A DNA stretch of 64,000 bases from Streptomyces roseofulvus (GTDB lineage: Bacteria > Actinomycetota > Actinomycetes > Streptomycetales > Streptomycetaceae): assembly GCF_039534915.1 (NCBI RefSeq), contig NZ_BAAAWE010000001.1, positions 5,704,001-5,768,000 on the forward strand, given 5' to 3'. A program made the position numbers and the translations under genes. The first letter of the stretch is position 1, and each line of letters opens with the position of its first letter. This document shows, piece after piece, positions 58,624 through 64,000 of this stretch. Below the pieces are notes generated by a model. The model saw only the letters and a program-made list of their open reading frames with translations, was not told the DNA's origin and ran no database searches.

Positions 58624-60099
58624 GTGGGCGGCAACGGCACAGACGGTACGACTGCCGGCAAGCGCCCCAACGAGCGGCTCGGCTCGTGGTTCGTGCGCAG
58701 CGGCTGGTCCAAGGGCGAGCTCGCCCGCCAGGTGAACCGCAGGGCCCGCCAGATGGGCGCCCACCACATCTCCACCGACACCTCCCGGGTCCGCCGCTGG
58801 CTCGACGGCGAGCAGCCCCGCGAACCGATCCCGAGAATCCTCTCCGAGCTGTTCTCCGAGCGCTTCGGCTCCGTCGTCGCCATCGAGGACCTCGGACTCC
58901 GCACCGCCCACCAGACGCCCTCCGTCTCCGGCGTCGACCTCCCCTGGGCGGGACCGCAGACCGTCTCCCTGCTCAGCGATTTCTCCCGCAGCGACCTCAT
59001 GCTCGCCCGGCGCGGTTTCCTCGGCTCCTCGCTGCAGCTCGCCGCGGGACCCGCCCTCATCGAGCCGATGCAGCGCTGGCTGGTGCCCACCCCGGCCGGC
59101 GAGCCCGTGCCCGGCGAGCCCGCCCCCGACGGGCGCCGCCCCCACCGGCTCTCCGAGATCGAGCTGGACCTGCTCGAGTCCACCACCGCCATGTTCCGCA
59201 AGTGGGACGCCCAGTGCGGCGGCGGACTGCGCCGCAAGGCCGTCGTCGGCCAGCTCCACGAGGTCACCGACCTGCTCCAGGAGTCCCAGCCGGCCGCCAC
59301 CGCCAAGCGTCTGTTCACCGTCGCCGCCGAACTCGCCGAACTGGCCGGGTGGATGAGCTACGACGTGGGCCTCCAGCCCACCGCCCAGAAGTACTTCGTG
59401 CTCGCCCTGCACGCCGCCAAGGAGGCCGGTGACAAGCCGCTCGGCTCGTACATCCTCTCCTCCATGAGCCGGCAGATGATCCACCTCGGCCGCCCCGACG
59501 ACGCCCTCGAACTCATCCATCTCGCCCAGTACGGCAGCCGGGACTGCGCCACCCCCCGCACCCAGGCCATGCTGTATGCGATGGAGGCCCGCGCCTACGC
59601 CAACATGGGACAGCCCTCCAAGTGCAAGCGGGCCGTGCGGATGGCCGAGGACACCTTCGCCGACGCCACCCTCGAAGGCGGTCCGGAGCCCGACTGGATC
59701 CGCTTCTTCACCGAGGCCGAGCTCAACGGCGAGAACTCGCACTCCTACCGCGACCTCGCCTATGTCGCCGGACGCTCCCCGACCTACGCCTCGCTGGCCG
59801 AGCCGGTCATGGAGCGGGCCGTGGAGCTCTTCGAGAAGGACCCCGACCACCAGCGGTCGTACGCCCTCAACCTGATCGGCATGGCCACGGTTCACCTGCT
59901 CAAGCGCGAGCCCGAGCAGTCCGTGGTCCTCGCCCAGAAGGCCCTCGGGGTCGCCCGCTCCATCCGCTCCGAGCGGGTCAACAACCGGCTCCGCAAGACC
60001 GTCGACACCGCCGCCCGCGACTTCGGCGACGTCGCGGAGGTCGTCGACCTCACCGACCGGCTCACCCTCCTGCTGCCCGAGTCCGCCGAGGCCGTCTGA
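58624..60099 (+). CDS. nsdA: NsdA, negative regulator of antibiotic production
   Basis: The 491-residue protein matches NsdA in size, location and sequence style. A conserved N-terminal block reads NERLGSWFVRSGWSKGELAR and HHISTDTSRVRRWLDGEQPR, a helix-turn-helix-like start shared with a Streptomyces regulator family. The rest is helical, TPR-like repeats (for example PEQSVVLAQKALGVARSIRS) without enzyme motifs. In S. coelicolor disruption of nsdA raises actinorhodin, CDA and methylenomycin and causes early sporulation. GTG 58624 is chosen; GTG 58606 is possible, and earlier in-frame sequence looks non-coding. A palindrome lies 190 bases upstream. Confidence 0.88.
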   Translation: MGGNGTDGTTAGKRPNERLGSWFVRSGWSKGELARQVNRRARQMGAHHISTDTSRVRRWLDGEQPREPIPRILSELFSERFGSVVAIEDLGLRTAHQTPSVSGVDLPWAGPQTVSLLSDFSRSDLMLARRGFLGSSLQLAAGPALIEPMQRWLVPTPAGEPVPGEPAPDGRRPHRLSEIELDLLESTTAMFRKWDAQCGGGLRRKAVVGQLHEVTDLLQESQPAATAKRLFTVAAELAELAGWMSYDVGLQPTAQKYFVLALHAAKEAGDKPLGSYILSSMSRQMIHLGRPDDALELIHLAQYGSRDCATPRTQAMLYAMEARAYANMGQPSKCKRAVRMAEDTFADATLEGGPEPDWIRFFTEAELNGENSHSYRDLAYVAGRSPTYASLAEPVMERAVELFEKDPDHQRSYALNLIGMATVHLLKREPEQSVVLAQKALGVARSIRSERVNNRLRKTVDTAARDFGDVAEVVDLTDRLTLLLPESAEAV

Positions 60100-60454
60100 C
60101 CGGCCCGGCCGCTCCCGCGAGCCCCCGCACCCCGGCCGCGCCGGACGTCCCGTACTGCCCGACTCGGCTCCCCCGCCGCACAGGACACACGGACGCCGGC
60201 GCGGCCGGTCCACATCCCGGACCGTCCGCCCCGCGCCCGCCGGGCCGGGAGCGTACGCCCGTTACCTCCCCGTGACCCGGGCGTTCACGGTCACGTAACA
60301 CACCCCCGTCCTTCGTCACTGCCCCGAAACATCGAGCGGCATCGTCGGAAACCGCGCTGCGCGAATCTCTGGCCCATAACCGGCCATCCCTCAGGCCGCC
60401 GCTCACCGCCGGCCCCGCCCCGCACAGGCCGCATCCGACGACGAGGAGACGCCG
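60100..60454. other. Intergenic region between nsdA and amtB
   Basis: This 355-base gap holds the candidate GlnR box at 60315-60352. I see no reading frame with support. A short GTAAC with degenerate spacing lies just upstream at 60295-60299. Confidence 0.5.
60315..60352 (+). promoter_or_regulatory. Candidate GlnR box upstream of amtB
   Basis: The GlnR consensus is gTnAC and GaAAc alternating every 11 bases over 38 bases. Here GTCAC (60315-60319), GAAAC (60326-60330), a poor third element (60337-60341) and GAAAC (60348-60352) sit at exactly that spacing, about 100-140 bases before amtB. GlnR would activate the operon under nitrogen limitation. Confidence 0.65.
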
Positions 60455-61801
60455 ATGGCACCTGCCATCACGACCCTGGCAGCAGACGCCCCCGAGCTGT
60501 CCGCCGCCAACACCGGGTTCATGCTCATCTGCTCCGCCCTGGTCATGCTGATGACCCCGGCCCTGGCCTTCTTCTACGGAGGCATGGTCCGCGTCAAGTC
60601 CACCCTCAACATGCTGATGATGAGCTTCATCAGCCTCGGGATCGTCACGGTCCTGTGGGTGCTCTACGGCTTCAGCGTCGCCTTCGGCACCGACACCGGC
60701 GGCATCGTCGGCTGGTCCTCCGACTACCTCGGCCTCAGCGGCATCGGCGTCACCGAGCTGTGGGACGGCTACACCATCCCGGTGTACGTCTTCGCCGTCT
60801 TCCAGCTCATGTTCGCCATCCTCACCCCCGCCCTGATCAGCGGCGCCCTCGCCGACCGGGTCAAGTTCACCGCCTGGGCCCTCTTCATCACCCTGTGGGT
60901 CACGGTCGTCTACTTCCCCGTCGCGCACTGGGTCTGGGGCGCGGGCGGCTGGCTCTTCGAGATGGGCGTCATCGACTTCGCGGGCGGTACGGCGGTCCAC
61001 ATCAACGCCGGTGCCGCGGCCCTCGGCGTCATCCTCGTCATCGGCAAGCGCGTCGGCTTCAAGAAGGACCCGATGCGCCCGCACAGCCTCCCGCTGGTCA
61101 TGCTCGGCGCCGGTCTCCTCTGGTTCGGCTGGTTCGGCTTCAACGCCGGCTCGTGGCTCGGCAACGACGACGGCGTCGGCGCCGTGATGTTCGTCAACAC
61201 CCAGGTCGCCACCGGCGCCGCCATGCTCGCCTGGCTCGCCTACGAGAAGCTCCGCCACGGCTCCTTCACCACCCTCGGCGCGGCCTCCGGCGCCGTCGCC
61301 GGCCTCGTCGCCATCACCCCCGCCGGCGGCTCCTGCTCCCCGCTCGGCGCGATCGCCATCGGCGCCATCGCCGGTCTCGTCTGCGCCATGGCCGTCGGCC
61401 TCAAGTACAAGTTCGGCTACGACGACTCCCTCGACGTCGTCGGCGTCCACCTCGTCGGCGGTGTCCTCGGCTCCCTCCTCGTCGGCTTCTTCGCCACCGG
61501 CGGCGTCCAGTCCGACGCCAAGGGCCTCTTCTACGGCGGCGGCCTGGAGCAGCTCGGCAAGCAGGCCGTCGGCGTCTTCGCCGTCCTCGCCTACTCTCTG
61601 GTCGTCTCCGCGATCCTCGCCCTGATCATCGACAAGACCATGGGCATGCGGGTCAGCGAGGACGACGAGGTCTCCGGCATCGACCAGGTCGAGCACGCCG
61701 AGACCGCCTACGACTTCAGCGGAGCCGGCGGCGGCACCTCCGGGCGCACCACCGCCGTCACCGCCCCGGTTGTCACGGAGAACAAGAAGGTGGACGCATG
61801 A
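60455..61801 (+). CDS. amtB: Ammonium transporter AmtB
   Basis: The 448-residue protein is an 11-helix ammonium channel. It has NTGFMLICSALVMLMTPALA at helix 1, FFYGGMVRVKSTLNMLMMSF near 32, and a conserved AHWVWGAGGWLFEMGVIDFA region with twin-histidine neighbours near 150-165. GAGLLWFGWFGFNAGSWLG lies near 218, and GVHLVGGVLGSLLVGFF near 330 carries the second pore histidine. The cytoplasmic C-terminus contains DDEVSGIDQVEHAETAYDFS. It is coupled to glnK (4-base overlap) so that GlnK can bind and gate it. The start is ATG 60455, with GACGAGGAG upstream. Confidence 0.95.
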   Translation: MAPAITTLAADAPELSAANTGFMLICSALVMLMTPALAFFYGGMVRVKSTLNMLMMSFISLGIVTVLWVLYGFSVAFGTDTGGIVGWSSDYLGLSGIGVTELWDGYTIPVYVFAVFQLMFAILTPALISGALADRVKFTAWALFITLWVTVVYFPVAHWVWGAGGWLFEMGVIDFAGGTAVHINAGAAALGVILVIGKRVGFKKDPMRPHSLPLVMLGAGLLWFGWFGFNAGSWLGNDDGVGAVMFVNTQVATGAAMLAWLAYEKLRHGSFTTLGAASGAVAGLVAITPAGGSCSPLGAIAIGAIAGLVCAMAVGLKYKFGYDDSLDVVGVHLVGGVLGSLLVGFFATGGVQSDAKGLFYGGGLEQLGKQAVGVFAVLAYSLVVSAILALIIDKTMGMRVSEDDEVSGIDQVEHAETAYDFSGAGGGTSGRTTAVTAPVVTENKKVDA

Positions 61802-62136
61802 AGCTCATCACCGCGGTCGTGAAGCCGCACCGGCTCGACGAGATCAAGGAGGCCCTGCAGGCGTTCGGGGTCCACGGCCTGACGGTCACCGAGGCCAGCG
61901 GCTACGGCCGCCAGCGCGGCCACACCGAGGTCTACCGCGGCGCCGAGTACACCGTCGACCTCGTCCCCAAGATCCGCATCGAGGTCCTGGTCGAGGACGA
62001 GGACGCCGAACAGCTCATCGACGTCGTCGTCAAGGCCGCCCGCACCGGCAAGATCGGTGACGGAAAGGTCTGGAGCGTGCCGGTCGAGACCGCCGTCCGC
62101 GTCCGCACGGGCGAGCGCGGGCCCGACGCGCTCTAG
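61798..62136 (+). CDS. glnK: Nitrogen regulatory protein PII (GlnK)
   Basis: The 112-residue PII protein begins MKLITAVVKPHRLDEIKEAL. The T-loop GYGRQRGHTEVYRGAEYTVD carries tyrosine 51, which in Streptomyces is adenylylated (rather than uridylylated) by GlnD. The B- and C-loops are TGKIGDGKVW and RVRTGERG. GlnK senses 2-oxoglutarate and ATP, binds AmtB and reports nitrogen status. ATG 61798 overlaps the amtB stop (ATGA). Confidence 0.96.
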   Translation: MKLITAVVKPHRLDEIKEALQAFGVHGLTVTEASGYGRQRGHTEVYRGAEYTVDLVPKIRIEVLVEDEDAEQLIDVVVKAARTGKIGDGKVWSVPVETAVRVRTGERGPDAL

Positions 62137-62138
62137 GT

Positions 62139-62182
62139 CGTTTCCTTCGGATCAGGCAGCCCGGCATGATCCGAAAGAGACG
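62139..62182 (+). repeat. Hairpin between glnK and glnD (first)
   Basis: CGTTTC/GAGACG (one G-U) and TTCGGATCA/TGATCCGAA form a 15-bp stem with one mismatch and a 12-base loop, starting 3 bases after the glnK stop. Confidence 0.65.
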
Positions 62183-62202
62183 GCCCAGGAACAGCACCCC
62201 GA

Positions 62203-62264
62203 GGGGTACGGCTTCCAGGGGTACGGCCTCCGGCCCCGGAGGCCGTACCCCTGAGCCGTACCCC
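62203..62264 (+). repeat. Nested double palindrome between glnK and glnD
   Basis: An 11-bp outer stem (62203-62213 with 62254-62264) encloses a 17-bp inner stem (62217-62233 with 62236-62252). Both 5' arms begin GGGGTACGGC, so the unit contains that sequence twice direct and twice inverted. Confidence 0.75.
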
Positions 62265-62319
62265 TTCGGCACGACCCCCCGCCGCCCCCGCACAGCGCCC
62301 CCGAGCGAAGGAGCCGCCG

Positions 62320-64000
62320 GTGACCACCCTCGAACCGCAGGACGCGACCGAAGAGCAGGGACCCGAGGGCTACGCGGCGGACCGGCTGCGACTCCTCCAC
62401 GAGAAGGAGCGGACCGGCCCCGAGCGCCGTACCGCCCTCGCCCGTCTCACCGACGACTGGCTCGCCGGACTCTTCGCCGCCGCCGCGCCGCCCCGGGGGG
62501 TCGCCCTCGTCGCCGTCGGCGGCTACGGCCGCGCCGAACTCTCCCCGCGCAGCGACCTCGACCTCCTCCTGCTCCACGACGGCAGCGCCCCCAAGGAGGC
62601 CGTCGCCGCCCTCGCCGACCGCATCTGGTACCCCGTCTGGGACCTCGGACTCGCCCTCGACCACTCCGTCCGCACCCCCGCCCAGGCCCGCGCCACCGCC
62701 GCCGAGGACCTCAAGGTCCAGCTCGGCCTCCTCGACGCCCGGCCGCTGGCCGGCGACGCCGCCCTCGCCGCCGCCCTGCGCTCCACCGTCCTCGCCGACT
62801 GGCGCAACCAGGCGGTCCGCCGCCTCCCCGAACTCGCCGAGCTCTGCCGTGACCGCGCCGAACGCTCCGGCGAACTCCGCTTCCTCCTGGAACCCGACCT
62901 CAAGGAGGCCCGCGGCGGCCTCCGCGACGCCCAGGCACTGCGCGCCGTCGCCGCCTCCTGGCTCGCCGACGCCCCCCGCGACGGGCTCGACACCGCCCGC
63001 CGCCGCCTCCTCGACGCCCGAGACGCCCTCCACCTGGCCACCGGCCGCGCCACCGACCGGCTCGCCCTCCAGGAACAGGACGCCGTCGCCGAGGAACTCG
63101 GCCTGCTCGACGCCGACACCCTGCTCCGCGGCGTGTACGAGGCCGCCGGCGTCGTCACGTACGCCTCCGACGTCACCTGGCGCGAGGTCGGCCGCGTCCT
63201 CAAGGCCCGCTCCGCCCGCCCCCGGCTCCGCTCGCTCCTCGGCGGCCGGGCCGGCCCGAAGGCACCCGCCGAGCGCACCCCGCTCGCCGAGGGCGTCGTC
63301 GAGATGGACGGCGAGGCCGTCCTCGCGCTCTCCGCCAAACCCGAACGCGACCCGGCCCTCCCGCTGCGCGCCGCCGCCGCGGCCGCCCAGCACGGCCTGC
63401 CGCTCTCCCCGCACGCCGTCCGCCGGCTCGCCGCCACCGCCAAACCGCTGCCGGTGCCGTGGCCCGCCGAGGCCCGCGAGAACCTCGTCACCCTCCTCGG
63501 CGCCGGCGCCTCAGCCGTCCCGGTCTGGGAGGCCCTGGAGGCCGAGGGGCTCGTCACCCGGCTGCTGCCCGACTGGGAGCGCGTCCGGCACCGCCCGCAG
63601 CGGAACCCCGTCCACACCTGGACCGTCGACCGGCACCTCGTCGAGACCGCCGTCCGCGCCGCCTCCCTCACCCGCCGCGTCGGCCGCCCCGACCTCCTCC
63701 TCGTCGCCGCCCTCCTCCACGACATCGGCAAGGGCTGGCCCGGCGACCACTCCGTCGCCGGCGAGACCATCGCCCGCGACCTCGCCGCCCGCATCGGCTT
63801 CGACCGCACCGACACCGCCACCGTCGCCACCGTCGTCCGCCACCACCTGCTCCTCGTCGACACCGCCACCCGCCGCGACCTCGACGACCCCGCCACCGTC
63901 CAGGCCGTCGCCGCCGCCGTCGGCACCGTCGGCACCCTCGAACTCCTCCACGCCCTCACCGAGGCCGACGCCCTCGCCACCGGACCCGCCGCCTGGTCCG
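62320..64000 (+). CDS. glnD: GlnD (PII uridylyl/adenylyltransferase), truncated by window edge
   Basis: The visible 560 residues are the N-terminal two thirds of GlnD, which modifies and demodifies GlnK tyrosine 51 according to glutamine level. The nucleotidyltransferase motif GGYGRAELSPRSDLDLLLLH lies near 67. The central region includes LRFLLEPDLKEARGGLRDAQ near 185. The HD hydrolase domain begins HTWTVDRHLVETAVRAASL near 430, with the LLHDIGKGWPGDHSVAGE motif near 465 that contains the metal-binding histidine and aspartate. Two ACT domains are expected beyond the edge. The start GTG 62320 follows AAGGAG by 6 bases and 183 bases from glnK, across two hairpins. Confidence 0.93.
   Translation, partial: MTTLEPQDATEEQGPEGYAADRLRLLHEKERTGPERRTALARLTDDWLAGLFAAAAPPRGVALVAVGGYGRAELSPRSDLDLLLLHDGSAPKEAVAALADRIWYPVWDLGLALDHSVRTPAQARATAAEDLKVQLGLLDARPLAGDAALAAALRSTVLADWRNQAVRRLPELAELCRDRAERSGELRFLLEPDLKEARGGLRDAQALRAVAASWLADAPRDGLDTARRRLLDARDALHLATGRATDRLALQEQDAVAEELGLLDADTLLRGVYEAAGVVTYASDVTWREVGRVLKARSARPRLRSLLGGRAGPKAPAERTPLAEGVVEMDGEAVLALSAKPERDPALPLRAAAAAAQHGLPLSPHAVRRLAATAKPLPVPWPAEARENLVTLLGAGASAVPVWEALEAEGLVTRLLPDWERVRHRPQRNPVHTWTVDRHLVETAVRAASLTRRVGRPDLLLVAALLHDIGKGWPGDHSVAGETIARDLAARIGFDRTDTATVATVVRHHLLLVDTATRRDLDDPATVQAVAAAVGTVGTLELLHALTEADALATGPAAWS

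Overview
The window is a very GC-rich (roughly 70% or more) actinobacterial chromosome segment. Almost every gene has a Streptomyces signature: two conservon operons, NdgR beside leuCD, an HU protein with a histone-H1-like tail, NsdA, glcP behind smc, and amtB-glnK-glnD. From memory, the gene order matches the core arm of Streptomyces coelicolor around SCO5525 to SCO5585, so I read this as a conserved Streptomyces core region. I see no phage, insertion sequence, CRISPR array or antibiotic cluster. The last gene (glnD) runs off the right edge.

Layout. 0-9.7 kb: agmatine deiminase and a TetR regulator; citramalate synthase behind a candidate isoleucine leader peptide and terminator; a Gly-rich-tailed membrane protein; a divergent sliding-clamp paralogue; YceI; a small secreted protein; and accB-accE. 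9.8-20.5 kb: two tandem minus-strand conservons, each a sensor kinase-like CvnA, a roadblock CvnB, a DUF742 CvnC and a Ras-like GTPase CvnD. 21-25 kb: a two-repeat small protein, a fumarylacetoacetase-family protein overlapping gltX, a HAD phosphatase, and a five-gene tRNA-Gln/tRNA-Glu array. 25-29 kb: ndgR divergent from leuCD, then hupS. 29-36.5 kb: cofC, plsC-gpsA, ddl, an Lrp-type RAM protein, thiL-thiD and rpmB.

36.6-45.7 kb is the classic fakA-like/recG/rsmD/coaD/DivIVA-like/DUF177/rpmF/rnc/mutM run. 45.7-49.7 kb holds an HxlR regulator, a double TerD protein, a CAP-domain protein, acylphosphatase and a small coiled-coil protein. 49.9-58.2 kb holds smc, a GlcP-type sugar permease, an LLM-family oxidoreductase, ftsY and a degenerate primase-fold protein. 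58.6-64 kb holds nsdA and the nitrogen operon amtB-glnK-glnD, preceded by a candidate GlnR box and interrupted by two large nested hairpins.

Themes: branched-chain amino acid synthesis (cimA, leuCD, ndgR), nitrogen sensing (GlnR box, AmtB, GlnK, GlnD), translation (gltX with its own tRNA substrates, rpmB, rpmF, rnc, ftsY), lipid and cell-wall precursors (accBE, plsC, gpsA, ddl), and development or antibiotic control (conservons, rnc/absB, nsdA, hupS). No single locus looks like a wholly new system. The best leads are the cimA leader, the conserved C-terminal tag of both CvnA proteins, the divergent clamp paralogue, the degenerate primase-like protein, and the glnK-glnD palindromes.
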